Below, piece by piece: positions 44,208 through 53,903 of a stretch of 64,000 nucleotides of DNA (its first letter is position 1; every line of letters starts with the position of its first letter). The stretch is from the NCBI RefSeq assembly GCF_900099785.1, contig NZ_FNDS01000016.1, positions 1-64,000 of the forward strand, written 5' to 3'. Both the position numbers and the translations under genes were made by a program. Source of the stretch: Pseudomonas panipatensis (lineage in GTDB: Bacteria > Pseudomonadota > Gammaproteobacteria > Pseudomonadales > Pseudomonadaceae). The notes under the pieces are model-generated. The model made no database searches. It was not told where the DNA came from and saw only the letters and a list, made by a program, of their open reading frames with translations.

Positions 44208-45269
44208 ATGCAGTCAGATAACCCGCACAAGCACGACTCCCGTCCGGAGTTCTGGCAGTTGTCCATGCGTTGTTGCCAATTGGCGGGCAGCGTGGATGTC
44301 GCCTTCTTCTTGATCTTCCTCACTCTCGGTTCGCCCGTTCTGGCCTGGATAAACGTGATCAGCGTGGCAATGTATGTCTACGCCTATCGCGCGTTCAACC
44401 AGCGGCGCAATCGGTTCGCGGTCATGCTGATCCGCATCGAGGTGCTGGTGCATGCAGGGCTTGGAACGGTGCTGGTTGGCTGGGAAAGTGGTTTCCACTA
44501 TTTTCTGCTGATGTTCATTCCTGCCCTGTTCGTCAGCATGCGCGCCCGTGGCGCCTGGATCCTCGCCGCCTGCCTGTGGGCTTATTACGTGGGGCTTGAT
44601 GTGCTCATGTGGTTCGTCCAGCCGCTACAACCCATTTCCTCCAATGCCCTGTTGGCAGTGCATCTTTTCAACCTGACCGTGGTGTTCTTCATGTTCAGCT
44701 ATCTGGCGCTGTTCTATGTGATCACGGTGACTCGTGCGCATAAGAGTCTGGCTCGGATGGCAACGACGGACTCCCTGACCGGCCTGTTCAATCGCCGGCA
44801 TATGATCGCGTTGACTGAGAAGGAGCTGGCGCGGCATAACAGAAAGCCCATTAACCTCACCCTGATGCTGATGGATATCGATCACTTCAAGCAGATCAAT
44901 GACGAGTACGGTCACGATATTGGCGACCGGGTGCTCGACGCGGTGAGCCATTTGCTCAAGTGCTCGATGCGCGAACAGGATTTCATCGGCCGTTGGGGCG
45001 GAGAAGAGTTTTTGGCGATATTGCCGGAAACTGATGTCGACCAGGCTGTCGCCGGCGCAGAGCGCATACGCCAGGCGGTGCAAGCACAGGCGATCGAAAG
45101 CGACGGCAAAAAGATCGGCGTGACCCTGTCGATCGGCATCACCCAGTATCGCGCCGAAGAGGCGCTCAGCAACGCCATCGCACGGGCTGACCACGCGCTC
45201 TACAAGGGCAAGTCGGCCGGACGCAACCGGGTGGAACTGGCCCTGTCTGAGCCGGGCAGAACCCGATAG
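44208..45269 (+). CDS. membrane diguanylate cyclase
   Basis: The 353-residue protein has about six N-terminal helices (about 20-180, MASE-like integral membrane sensor) and a GGDEF domain (about 190-345). The active site is GGEEF, with an RxxD inhibitory site (REQD) five residues before it, so it should make c-di-GMP with product inhibition. DSLTGLFNRRHM opens the domain. It stands alone; the sensory cue is unknown. Confidence 0.9.
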   Translation: MQSDNPHKHDSRPEFWQLSMRCCQLAGSVDVAFFLIFLTLGSPVLAWINVISVAMYVYAYRAFNQRRNRFAVMLIRIEVLVHAGLGTVLVGWESGFHYFLLMFIPALFVSMRARGAWILAACLWAYYVGLDVLMWFVQPLQPISSNALLAVHLFNLTVVFFMFSYLALFYVITVTRAHKSLARMATTDSLTGLFNRRHMIALTEKELARHNRKPINLTLMLMDIDHFKQINDEYGHDIGDRVLDAVSHLLKCSMREQDFIGRWGGEEFLAILPETDVDQAVAGAERIRQAVQAQAIESDGKKIGVTLSIGITQYRAEEALSNAIARADHALYKGKSAGRNRVELALSEPGRTR

Positions 45270-45507
45270 ATCTCGACCGCTTGCTTGCGGGCAACTCGTA
45301 CAAAATGATCCTTGAAGCGAATGAAATTACCCGACTCAACCCCCGCTGCCGCCGATTGGATCGAGTGCACGTCACTGAGCGCGTGGAACTCTACGCACGT
45401 TATTGAGGTAACCTTGATGAGCATTGGTGGACAATGCTTTTTTTCGAGCAAAGCTCCTGAGGGACTAATAATCGAAGGCGCACCTGTACCCAGGTGGGAG
45501 GTTGCCA

Positions 45508-45822
45508 ATGAAGATCACAGCTACGGAACAGACCGAATCGGTCGGAGATGTTCTGTGCGACGTTTGTGGCGATAGCACGCGCGTTGAAGGGTATGGATTG
45601 CAGTTCGGCACTCTTCGCGCCAGTTGGGGGTATGGCTCGGCCCATGACGGCGAGCGCTATGAGGTGCATCTATGCGAGCCCTGTTTTTTCAGGACGATTT
45701 CCGCCCTCAGACGAGAGCGCATGGTGAGCTTCATGTTCAGCGATGAGGACCAGGATCTCAGCGATTTCGGACGCGTTGCTCGCGATGATTTTTTCAATGA
45801 CGGCGGTAGCTCGACCTCCTGA
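45508..45822 (+). CDS. small protein with paired Cys (zinc-ribbon-like)
   Basis: The 104-residue protein has CDVC (about 18-21) and CEPC (about 55-58) separated by an aromatic stretch (YGLQFGTLRASWGYGSAHDGERYEVHL), consistent with a zinc ribbon. The C-terminal part is acidic (SDEDQDLSDFGRVARDDFF). ATG at 45508 has GGGAGG upstream. I cannot name a family; similar proteins occur in Pseudomonas as hypothetical genes. The 240 bp before it (45270-45507) hold no clear gene. Confidence 0.65.
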   Translation: MKITATEQTESVGDVLCDVCGDSTRVEGYGLQFGTLRASWGYGSAHDGERYEVHLCEPCFFRTISALRRERMVSFMFSDEDQDLSDFGRVARDDFFNDGGSSTS

Positions 45823-45900
45823 TTTCCTGCCGGTGCAGCATCTCAGGCCTAGCCGGCATTTCCCCTAGGTTTGTGAGACAAACGTCAGTGGGGACGGCGT

Positions 45901-46443
45901 ATTAAGCGCTTCATCCAGGGTGAGCATCGAGACCAAAGCACACTGCTGCCGGAGAGCCTGGATGATTACGTCGCGGACGCCAATCCGGTGCGGATGGCCG
46001 ATGTGCTCGTCGATGAACTCAACCTCGGCAGGTTGGACTTCAACGGTGTCGTCCAGGCAGAAACCGGTCGACCCGCTTACCATCCCTGCGTTCTGCTGAA
46101 GATCTACATCTACGGCTATCTCAATCGCATCCAATCCAGTCGCCGGCGGGAGCGAGAGGCTCAGCGCAACCTCGAATTGATGTGGCTGACCGTACGTTTG
46201 ACGCCGGACTTCAAGACCATCGCCAATTTTCGTAAGGCCATCCGCGGCGTCTTGGTGCTGTGCCAGCAACTCAGTTTGTTGGCCGAAGCGCTGGTGGCCA
46301 TCGACGGCAGCAAGTTCAAGGCGGTCAACAATCGTGACCGTAACTTTACTAGCGCCAAGCTGCAACGGCGGATGGAGGAAATCGAATCCAATATCGGCCG
46401 CTACTTCTCCGTGCTGGAAACTGCCGATCGACAGGAGCAAACT
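45901..46443 (+). mobile_element. IS1182-family transposase, N-terminal fragment
   Basis: The frame from IKRFIQGEHRDQSTLLPESLDDYV through GRPAYHPCVLLKIYIYGYLNRIQSSRR, LMWLTVRLTPDFKTIANFRK and VAIDGSKFKAVNNRDRNFT to RYFSVLETADRQEQ is the first ~180 residues of an IS1182-type transposase. The expected start Met is ATT, a short deletion is likely near RKAIRGVL, and everything after about 46443 is lost. It is inactive and abuts the end of the efflux outer-membrane gene. Confidence 0.85.
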
Positions 46444-46481
46444 GCCTCCTCCTCCGGACGAATGCCCGATACCGCCTGTCC

Positions 46482-47894
46482 TTACCTGGACTGCGCCGGT
46501 CCGCCCAGGGCCACCAGCAACGTCGCGCTGGCCTGCAGACGGCGGGTTTGCAGCGCTTGGCCGCGTAGTCGGGCGTTGAGCGCGGCAGTCTGCGCACTGA
46601 TCACGTCCAGGTAGCTGACCGCACCGGCGCTGTAGCTATTCTGTGCCAATTGCAACGAGCGCTCGGCGGCGCGGCTGGCGTCGTCCTGGTCGCTGGCTTC
46701 GCGTTGCAGGTCGTACAGCTCGCCGAGCGGGTCTTGCACTTCGCGCAGGGCTTTGAGCACGGTGGCCTTGTAATGGGCGCTGGCTTCCTCGAATTCGGCC
46801 TTGGCCTGTTTCTCCGCAGCGTCTCGCCGGCCGCCATCGAAGAGCGGCAGGCTGGCCATTGGGCCGAGCGCCCAGACCCGGTTTCCCGCGGCCAGCAGGC
46901 TGCCGCTGCCGGCGGTCTGGCCACCGATCAGTGCGGCCAAGTTCAGGTCCGGTAACCAGGCGGCACGGGCCACGCCTATGGCCGCGTTCGCAGCGAACAG
47001 GCGGCGCTCGGCGGCGGCGATGTCCGGTCGCCGTTGCAGCAGGCTGCTCGGTAGTTGCGCGGGAATGCCCGGCAGCGCCGGCAGTTCGGTGTTGTCGGCG
47101 ATGTGGAAGCGTGTGAGGTCTTCGCCGAGCAGTTCAGCGATCGAGTGTTCCAGCAGATGCCGCTGCGCCAGCACTTCGTCGCGTTGCGCCTGGGCGTCGG
47201 CGAGCTGGTGGCTGGCGCGGGCCACGTCGAGTTCCGAGGCGATCCCGTTGGTGTAGCGCGTACGGGTCATCTCCAGGGCTTGCGTGTACGCCGCCAGGCT
47301 TTCGCCTAGGATCGATGCCTGGCGGTCGAGGCCGCGCAGGCCGAGGTACTGCAGGGCCAACTGCCGCTGCAGGTCGAGGCGCGCGGCGGCGAGGTCGTCA
47401 GCACTGGCCTGGGCCTGGGCGTGGCCGGCCGCCGCGAGGTTTTTCAGGCGGCCCCAGAGGTCGAGGTCGAGGTCCAGTCCGACGGCGAGGCTGTCGCTGT
47501 CGTAGACGTCTTGTTGGCCGCTGCCGCGCAGTGGCCGATTGTCAGACTGGCGCTGGCGGCTGAACGCGCCGTTCAGGCCGCCTTGCGGCGCCCGCGCGGC
47601 GGCGATCCCGGCGGCGGCGGCGCGCGCCGCTTGGTAGTGGGCGAGGGCGGCCGCCAGCGTTGGGTTGGCGCGTGGCAGGGCCTGTTGCAACTCGTTCAGG
47701 TGAGGGTCGCCGAAGCGTCGCCACCAATCGCCGGGGCGGGCATCGCTCGGGCCGACGGGCAGCCAGTCGCCGTGGCTGTCGCTGAAGTGCCTGGGCAGGG
47801 CCGGCTGCGGCGGCTGGTAGGGCGGCGCCAGCGAGCAGGCGCCGAGGGTCAGCAGGGCGCTGAGCAGTAACGTGTGTTTAAGCCTGGCGTGCAT
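46482..47894 (-). CDS. RND efflux outer-membrane factor (OprM/NodT type)
   Basis: This 470-residue lipoprotein-anchored trimeric channel component has a signal peptide and lipobox LLTLGACSLAPPY near residue 20. Two TolC-like repeats follow, with LQRRPDIAAAERRL and the GARDAAEKQA-like helix. ATG at 47894 is chosen because GGAGG lies 5 nt upstream; it overlaps the adaptor gene by 17 nt. The C-terminus LLVALGGPAQSR looks complete although an IS fragment starts only 39 bp further on. Confidence 0.87.
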   Translation of the reverse strand: MHARLKHTLLLSALLTLGACSLAPPYQPPQPALPRHFSDSHGDWLPVGPSDARPGDWWRRFGDPHLNELQQALPRANPTLAAALAHYQAARAAAAGIAAARAPQGGLNGAFSRQRQSDNRPLRGSGQQDVYDSDSLAVGLDLDLDLWGRLKNLAAAGHAQAQASADDLAAARLDLQRQLALQYLGLRGLDRQASILGESLAAYTQALEMTRTRYTNGIASELDVARASHQLADAQAQRDEVLAQRHLLEHSIAELLGEDLTRFHIADNTELPALPGIPAQLPSSLLQRRPDIAAAERRLFAANAAIGVARAAWLPDLNLAALIGGQTAGSGSLLAAGNRVWALGPMASLPLFDGGRRDAAEKQAKAEFEEASAHYKATVLKALREVQDPLGELYDLQREASDQDDASRAAERSLQLAQNSYSAGAVSYLDVISAQTAALNARLRGQALQTRRLQASATLLVALGGPAQSR

Positions 47895-49035
47895 GCTCGC
47901 CTCCGTCGCTCTCGCGCACCTCATCACCGTTGGCGAGTGAGTCGGGCGGATTGTCGATCACCTGGTCGCTTGCCTTGAGGCCCTGGTCGATCTGCAGGCG
48001 GTCACCGAGGTCAAGGGCGATGTGGACCGCCTGCAGATGCACCCGGCCATGGCCATCGAGCAGGGCCACCTGGGTCCCCTTGGCGCGGAAGATCAGTGCG
48101 CTGGATGGAATGCTCAGGCGTGCCTCATCCTTGGGCAAGGGTAGGTGCGCCTCGGCATAGTCGCCTGGCAGCAAGGCAGCGTCCGGATTGGCAACGTCGA
48201 ATTCGGCGAGCAGGCTGCCCGAGCGCGAGTCGACTGCGGTGGAGCTGCCGCTGTAGCGGGCATGGAATAGCCGCCCTGGGTGCTCCGGCACGCTGAAAGA
48301 TACCTCCAGGCCGGGGCGGATGGCGCTGGCATAGTTCTGCGGCACCGGCACATAGAGGCGCAATCGGCGGGTGTCGGCGACTCGGAACAGTTCTGCGCCG
48401 CTGGCGCTGTCGGCCTGGATGAGTTCTCCAACGTCGGTGTGGCGTGCGGTGAGCACGCCGTCGAAGGGCGCTTGCAGGGTCTTGTAGGCCTCCAGTGATT
48501 CTAGCCGCGCGCAGTCGGCTTCGGCGGCGGCGACGTTGGCGCGCGCGGCCTCGGCGTTGGCCTGTTTCTCGTCGGCTTCCTGGCGCGCCACCGAGTGACT
48601 GGCCAACAGGTTCTGCCAGCGCACCGCGGTGGTCTGCGCCAGGTGCGCATTGGCGCGGGCCTGTTGCAGGCGCGCGCGGGCTTGCTGCAGTTGTTGGTCG
48701 AGGTCGGGCGTATCGATGACTGCCAGCACCTGTCCGGTTTTCACGCTAGCGCCGATATCACTGTGCCAGGCCTTCAGGTAGCCGCTGACCCGGGCGTGGA
48801 TGGCGGCTTCCTGCCAGGCCTCCAGGTGCGCCGGCAGGTTCAGGTCGTTGGCCTGGCCTGCGGCGGCCGGGTGGAAGGTGCGTACCACCGGCAGCGCCTC
48901 GGCTTCGGTCCACTTGGCGACCGCATGGGCGTGCCCGGCGCGAAGGGCCAGCCCGCCGCCGACCAGGACGGCGAGCAGCCCGAGGCTCAGGCTGCCGATC
49001 AGGAGCGTGCGGGGGCGGGGACGTTCAATGGGCAT
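47878..49035 (-). CDS. RND periplasmic adaptor (HlyD/MFP family)
   Basis: The 385-residue adaptor has an N-terminal signal/anchor helix (LLIGSLSLGLLAVLVGGGLALRAG). A biotinyl-lipoyl-like half (AIHARVSGYLKAWHSDIGASVKTGQVLAVID) precedes a coiled-coil hairpin (QQLQQARARLQQARANAHLAQ), and FDGVLTARHTDVGELI completes the lipoyl domain. It links the RND pump to the outer-membrane factor. Start overlaps the pump gene by 11 nt. Confidence 0.88.
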   Translation of the reverse strand: MPIERPRPRTLLIGSLSLGLLAVLVGGGLALRAGHAHAVAKWTEAEALPVVRTFHPAAAGQANDLNLPAHLEAWQEAAIHARVSGYLKAWHSDIGASVKTGQVLAVIDTPDLDQQLQQARARLQQARANAHLAQTTAVRWQNLLASHSVARQEADEKQANAEAARANVAAAEADCARLESLEAYKTLQAPFDGVLTARHTDVGELIQADSASGAELFRVADTRRLRLYVPVPQNYASAIRPGLEVSFSVPEHPGRLFHARYSGSSTAVDSRSGSLLAEFDVANPDAALLPGDYAEAHLPLPKDEARLSIPSSALIFRAKGTQVALLDGHGRVHLQAVHIALDLGDRLQIDQGLKASDQVIDNPPDSLANGDEVRESDGGEHARQA

Positions 49036-52000
49036 TGCGGACTACTCCAGCAGCAACAAGGGGATGGCGGCGGTGCACCATGCTGAACACCACCGGGACG
49101 AAAATCAGCGTGGCCAGAGTGGCCGCCAGCAGGCCGCCGATCACCGCGCGGCCGAGCGGCGCGTTCTGCTCGCCGGACAGCGCCAGCGGCAGCATGCCGA
49201 TGATCATCGCCAGGGCGGTCATGCAAACCGGGCGGAAGCGGGTGAAACCGGCCTCCAGGGCAGCCTTGAGGGCGTCGCCGTGCTCGGCCAGGCGCTCGCG
49301 GCAGAAGCTCACCACCAGGATCGAGTTGGCCGTGGCTACGCCCATACAGAGGATCGCCCCGGTCAACGCCGGCACCGACAGGCTGGTGCCACTGAGGAAG
49401 AGCATCCAGACGATGCCGGCCAGGCCGGCGGGCAGGGCGGTGATGATCACGAAGGGGTCGAGCCAGGATTGGAAGTTCACCACGATCAGCAGGTAGATCA
49501 GCAGCACCGCGCCGGCGAGACCGAAGAGCAGGCCGCCGAAGGCTTCGTGCAGGGCGTCAATCTGACCGTGCAGGCTTACGCTGGCGCCTTTCGGCCTCTG
49601 GCTGGCGAGTTGCTCGATGACCTTTTGCATATCCTTCGCCACACCGCCGAGGTCGCGGCCCTGGACGTTGGCATAGAGGTCTAGGGTCGGTTCGATGTTG
49701 TAGTGGCTGACCACGGCCGCGCTCGGCACCCGCTGGATGCGCGCCAGGCCACCGAGAATCTGCGCCTGGCCGCCTGCGCCGGTGACCGGAAGGGTTTCCA
49801 GCGCGGGCAGGCTGTCCAGGCGGTATTGCGGGGTGGCCGCTACCACGCCGTAGGACACGCCATTCTTCGGGTTGAGCCAGAACACCGGGGCCACCTGTGA
49901 GCTGCCGGCGAGGGAGGCGACCATGCTGTTGGTGACGTCGCGTTCTGTGACGCCCAGTCCGTCGGCGCGGCGCCGGTCGACGCTGACGCGCAGGGCCGGG
50001 TAACCGGTGGATTGCTGGATGCGCAGGTCGGCGATGCCCGACACATGGCGCAGGCGGCGTTGCAGTTCGACGGCGTAGGCACGGTTGGCCTGCTCGTCCG
50101 GTCCGCTGATGCGGACGTCCAGCGGCGCCGGCGCGCCGAAATTGAGTATCTGGCTGCTGATGTCGCCGGGGAGGAAGGCGAACTGGCTGCCGGGGAAGCG
50201 TTGCGGTAGCACTTCGCGCAGGCGCTTGACGTAGTCGGCGCTGGGCGCGTGGCCGGGCTTGAGGGCGATCTGGATGTCACCGTCCTGCGGGCCGATGGTG
50301 CCGCTGTTGCTGTAGGCCACGTCGATGCCACTGAGCGGGATGCCGATGTTGTCCAGCAGCACCTCGCGCTCGCCGGCCGGGATCACCTCGCGGATCGCTG
50401 CCTCGATGCGGTCGAACTGTGCTGCGCTTTCCTCGATGCGCGTGCCCAGCGGCAGGCGCACGTGCAGGGCGATGGCCTCAGCGTCGGTGGCCGGGAAGAA
50501 GTCCTCGCCGAGGGTCGGCAGCAGCAGGAAGCTGGCCAGCACGCAGCCGAGGAAGCCGGCGATGAACTGACGGCGGTTGGCCAGGGCCAGGCCGAGCAGG
50601 CGGTGATAGCTGTCGCGAACCTGAGAGAAGCCATGTTCGAAGCGCTGCTGGATTATGACTAAGGGTGCGCTCCACGAATGCCTGGTATCGCCCTGATCGC
50701 CCTCGTGATGGTTCAGGTAGGCGTCTTCCGGGTGGCGTCCGCTGCCACCTTCGGCGTGGTGTGGCTTGAGCAGGTACAGCGCGAGGGTCGGCACCAGGGT
50801 GCGGGAAAGCAGGAAGGAGCTGCCCATGGCGAAGATCACCGCCAGCGCCATCGGCCGGAACAGGTAGCCGGCGATGCCCTGGAGCATGAACATCGGCACG
50901 AAGACGATGCAGATGCACAGCAGCGAGACGAACGCCGGGCCGACGATCTGTCGGGCGCCGTCGAGGATCGCCGTGCGCACGTCCTTGCCCTGCTCCAGGT
51001 GCCAGTTGATGTTCTCGATGGTCACCGTGGCGTCGTCCACCAGGATGCCCACTGCCAGCGCCAGTCCGCCGAGGGTCATGACATTGAGGGTCTGGCCGCT
51101 GGCAGCGAGCAGGGCGATGGCCGCGAGCACAGCCAGGGGGATGGAGGCGGCGATGATCAGGGTAGAACGCCAACTGCCGAGGAACAGCAGGATCATCGCG
51201 CTGGTCAGCAGCGCGGCGATGATGCCCTCGCGGGCGACGCTGCCCACCGACTGGCGGACGAACACCGAGGCGTCGCCGAGCAGCGAGGTCTTCAGCGCCG
51301 GCGGCAGGGTCTCGCCGATGCGCGGCAGCATGTGGCGAATGTCGTCGATGATGGACAGGGTGGACACCTGGCCGTTTTTCAGTGCCGGCATCAGCACCGC
51401 GCGCTGGCCATCCACCCGTACCACGTTGGTCTGCGGCGGCGAGCCATCGCGAACGTGGGCGACCTGGCCGATGGTGATCACGGCGCCGTCGACGGTCTTG
51501 ATCGGCAGTGCGTTGAGTTCGTCGATGGCGCTCGGGCTGTTGTTCAGCAGCACCGTGTACTCGCGTTGGCCGAGCTTGGCGGTGCCCACCGGAATGATCT
51601 GGTTCTGCGCCGCCAGGGCGTTGCCGACGTCCTGCGCGGACAGGCCCTTGGCCGCCAGCGCCTGGGGATCGAGGTCCAGGGTGATCTGCCGCTGCCTACC
51701 GCCCATCGGCGTGGGCAGCGCCAGGCCGGCAATGGCGGTCAGCGGCAGGCGGATGTTGTTCTGCACCAGGTCGCGAATCTTCGCTTCCGATAGGCCCTGG
51801 CCGGAGAAGGCCAGTTGCAGGATCGGCACCGTGGAGGCGCTATAGTTGAGGATCAGCGGCGGGGTGATGCCCGGCGGCATCTGCTTCAGCACGGTCTGCG
51901 AAACCGCAGTGACCTGGGCGTTGGCGGTGCGGATATCGACGCCCGGCTGGAAAAAGATCTTCACAACGCCGATACCGCGTAGTGACTGCGACTCGATGTG

Positions 52001-52240
52001 TTCGATGTCGTTGACCGTGGTGCTCAGTGATCGTTCGTAGGTAAAGAGCACCCTGCCGGCCATGTCTTCCGGGCCCAGGCCGTTGTATTGCCAGACGGCG
52101 GCGATCACCGGGATACCGATTTCAGGAAAAACGTCGGTGGGCGTGCGCAAGGCCGCCAGCGGTCCGACGATGCAGATCAGCAACGCCAGGACGGCGAAGG
52201 TATAAGGCTTGTCCAGTGCGGTTCGTACCAGTCCGAGCAT
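49025..52240 (-). CDS. RND efflux pump inner-membrane transporter
   Basis: The 1071-residue AcrB/MdtB-type pump has 12 helices in two halves. TM4 carries GILVDDATVTIENI, the proton-relay Asp pair. A long periplasmic domain begins TPTDVFPEIGIPVIAAVWQYNGLGPEDMAGRV. The DVFP..IP and YNGLxPExM features place it nearer to the multidrug (HAE1) than to heavy-metal (CzcA) pumps, but substrates are unknown. It is the first gene of the operon pump-adaptor-channel and is divergent from a lipoprotein gene across a conserved control region. Confidence 0.9.
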   Translation of the reverse strand: MLGLVRTALDKPYTFAVLALLICIVGPLAALRTPTDVFPEIGIPVIAAVWQYNGLGPEDMAGRVLFTYERSLSTTVNDIEHIESQSLRGIGVVKIFFQPGVDIRTANAQVTAVSQTVLKQMPPGITPPLILNYSASTVPILQLAFSGQGLSEAKIRDLVQNNIRLPLTAIAGLALPTPMGGRQRQITLDLDPQALAAKGLSAQDVGNALAAQNQIIPVGTAKLGQREYTVLLNNSPSAIDELNALPIKTVDGAVITIGQVAHVRDGSPPQTNVVRVDGQRAVLMPALKNGQVSTLSIIDDIRHMLPRIGETLPPALKTSLLGDASVFVRQSVGSVAREGIIAALLTSAMILLFLGSWRSTLIIAASIPLAVLAAIALLAASGQTLNVMTLGGLALAVGILVDDATVTIENINWHLEQGKDVRTAILDGARQIVGPAFVSLLCICIVFVPMFMLQGIAGYLFRPMALAVIFAMGSSFLLSRTLVPTLALYLLKPHHAEGGSGRHPEDAYLNHHEGDQGDTRHSWSAPLVIIQQRFEHGFSQVRDSYHRLLGLALANRRQFIAGFLGCVLASFLLLPTLGEDFFPATDAEAIALHVRLPLGTRIEESAAQFDRIEAAIREVIPAGEREVLLDNIGIPLSGIDVAYSNSGTIGPQDGDIQIALKPGHAPSADYVKRLREVLPQRFPGSQFAFLPGDISSQILNFGAPAPLDVRISGPDEQANRAYAVELQRRLRHVSGIADLRIQQSTGYPALRVSVDRRRADGLGVTERDVTNSMVASLAGSSQVAPVFWLNPKNGVSYGVVAATPQYRLDSLPALETLPVTGAGGQAQILGGLARIQRVPSAAVVSHYNIEPTLDLYANVQGRDLGGVAKDMQKVIEQLASQRPKGASVSLHGQIDALHEAFGGLLFGLAGAVLLIYLLIVVNFQSWLDPFVIITALPAGLAGIVWMLFLSGTSLSVPALTGAILCMGVATANSILVVSFCRERLAEHGDALKAALEAGFTRFRPVCMTALAMIIGMLPLALSGEQNAPLGRAVIGGLLAATLATLIFVPVVFSMVHRRHPLVAAGVVRNAH

Positions 52241-52350
52241 GCGCGGGACCTCTTCGGTAGAGTCAATAAACCGTTCTAGTCTGCGGCTTTTCGCCTAAAA
52301 GAGGGCCTCGCTGCGGATGAAGGTTTTTTCACCGATCGACTAAAGATTTC

Positions 52351-52365
52351 TTCATTGGGTTTCAT
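52351..52365. promoter_or_regulatory. TTCAT direct repeat in conserved control region, copy C
   Basis: TTCAT at 52351 and 52361 (10-bp spacing) sits in a ~100-bp block repeated at 61140-61260 (shared TTTAGTCTGCGG-like, GAAGG-TTTTTCA and AAAGATTTCTTCAT segments). Direct repeats one helical turn apart suit an OmpR-type dimer such as the regulator at 55270-56025. The block could serve both the RND operon and the lipoprotein gene. Confidence 0.55.
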
Positions 52366-52452
52366 TTGTCCGGCGTCACCTTGCACGCCACCCTGCACCT
52401 CGATCCGGCGGTACGCGCCGGTGAAAATCCCTTTAGCCAGCGAGGTGGCCCG

Positions 52453-52863
52453 ATGTCCCGCAAGCCTTTGTTGATCTTGCCCGTTCTATCTCTGTTTGCC
52501 GTCTTGGCCGGCTGTGCCGGTCCGATCCCTCGCGCCAATCCCAGTCAGGCATTAGTACGCCTGGGCGCGCAGTCACCAGACCAATTGGTCGCAGAATCCC
52601 AGGATGGAAAAGCGCCGGCGGATGTTCGCTACTTCGAATTGGCGAGTGGAGCGCACGACCTTCAGGTGCAATTGGATAAAAGCGGAGACGACGAGCCCGA
52701 CCAGTCCATCTGCCATGCCACCCTGCATTACGACGGCTTCCATGCTGGCGAGCAGTACATGTTGCAAGAAAGCAGCCTAGGCAAGGCGCTGCGCCTGGAT
52801 CTGTACGATGCCCAGGGCAATGCATTGGCGCCGACCGCGGCTTTCCACTGCTTCCCCAGCTGA
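52453..52863 (+). CDS. small lipoprotein, cassette C copy 1
   Basis: The 136-residue protein has a lipoprotein signal and lipobox LAGC (Cys ~20), followed by AGPIPRANPSQALVRL. The mature part has the conserved phrases RYFELASGAHDLQVQL, CHATLHYDGF and a C-terminal CFPS. Two Cys outside the lipobox could form a disulfide. It is a paralogue of the next gene and of 61362-61769. No function is known to me. Being divergent from the efflux pump suggests an envelope-stress or efflux-related role (inference). Confidence 0.75.
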   Translation: MSRKPLLILPVLSLFAVLAGCAGPIPRANPSQALVRLGAQSPDQLVAESQDGKAPADVRYFELASGAHDLQVQLDKSGDDEPDQSICHATLHYDGFHAGEQYMLQESSLGKALRLDLYDAQGNALAPTAAFHCFPS

Positions 52864-52968
52864 ACACTCAATATCATGAGTTCAACGGCCGCAGCGTGTT
52901 TTGACGCTGCGGCCGTTTGCCTTTCGGAGTACCCACCGTTGCGCCTCTACCGAGAAGGAAACCTGAAG

Positions 52969-53373
52969 ATGCGAGCATCTAGACTGCGACTATCTGGCCT
53001 TGGGATGCTGGCTCTAATCGCTGGTTGTGCCGGTCCAATGCCCCAGCCCGATCCGTCCAAGGCTTGGGTGAGTCTTGAGGAAGAAATCCAGGATGTAATG
53101 CTGGCGGACAAGCTGGATGGCAATAGCCTGCCCGATGGCCGCTACTTCGAGATTCCGCCCGGCAGCCACGATCTGCAGGTTCAGTTGCACGTGGATAACA
53201 ATGACTCTGCACCAGTCCTCTGTGATGCCAAATTGCACTATGCGGGCTTCGTCGCTGGCGGACATTACAGCTTGAAGGAAAGCCATTTGGGGGCGGAGTA
53301 CCGCGTGCGGCTTCATGACGCCTCGGGCAAGCAGCTAGCGGCGACCGATGTTTTCTATTGCGTCCCCGGCTGA
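52969..53373 (+). CDS. small lipoprotein, cassette C copy 2
   Basis: The 134-residue lipoprotein has lipobox IAGC and then AGPMPQPDPSKAWVSLEEE. It shares DGRYFEIPPGSHDLQVQL, CDAKLHYAGF and C-terminal YCVPG with its neighbours; it is closer to the cassette D copy (PDPS.AWVSL, L.DGRFFE) than to copy 1. ATG at 52969 has GAAGGAAA upstream. Probably transcribed with copy 1 (106 bp apart). Confidence 0.75.
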   Translation: MRASRLRLSGLGMLALIAGCAGPMPQPDPSKAWVSLEEEIQDVMLADKLDGNSLPDGRYFEIPPGSHDLQVQLHVDNNDSAPVLCDAKLHYAGFVAGGHYSLKESHLGAEYRVRLHDASGKQLAATDVFYCVPG

Positions 53374-53903
53374 GGCTGTCGCGATTGGGCTGAATCCCTG
53401 CCAGAGGGGCAGCTATTTATCTGAACCCGTCGAGCCCGCCTGGCGTCATGTTGAACTGCTGATCGATAGCCGGGATTGCTTTCCGCTCCGGGCTGGAACC
53501 GAGCGAGGTGCGCCCGCGGCGTCCAACCAACTGCTCGCCAGGCCGGCCCCCTGATGCGTCGGTGCCATCACTTCAAGCCAGGTTTTCAGTCGCCCCCCCC
53601 TCCGGACTCACCGGCAAGCGGATTTCTCAGGGGCCATTCACCAGGTCTCCGGCAGGCAAATGCGTACTTCTCTCGACTGATTGATCCCGTTGCGGGTTCG
53701 CAGGGTTTCCTGCTCATGTCTTATTGGAGGTGAAGGGGCTCACACACCTGCCAGCTATTCGATGCCGCTCATTCGGTGAGTCGGGCGCGCGAAGCGAGGT
53801 TTAGTCGATTACGGCTGTGAGCCCGTTCACCCAGACGTTCATGTTAAGGCCTGCGCATACCGGGTTGCTGAGTGGTCGCATTGAACCTGCCCCATTGCTC
53901 CCT
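53374..53903. other. 530-bp gap, no gene seen
   Basis: No frame with a domain, signal peptide or convincing ribosome site was found. It separates the lipoprotein genes from the convergent kinase gene. Confidence 0.45.
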
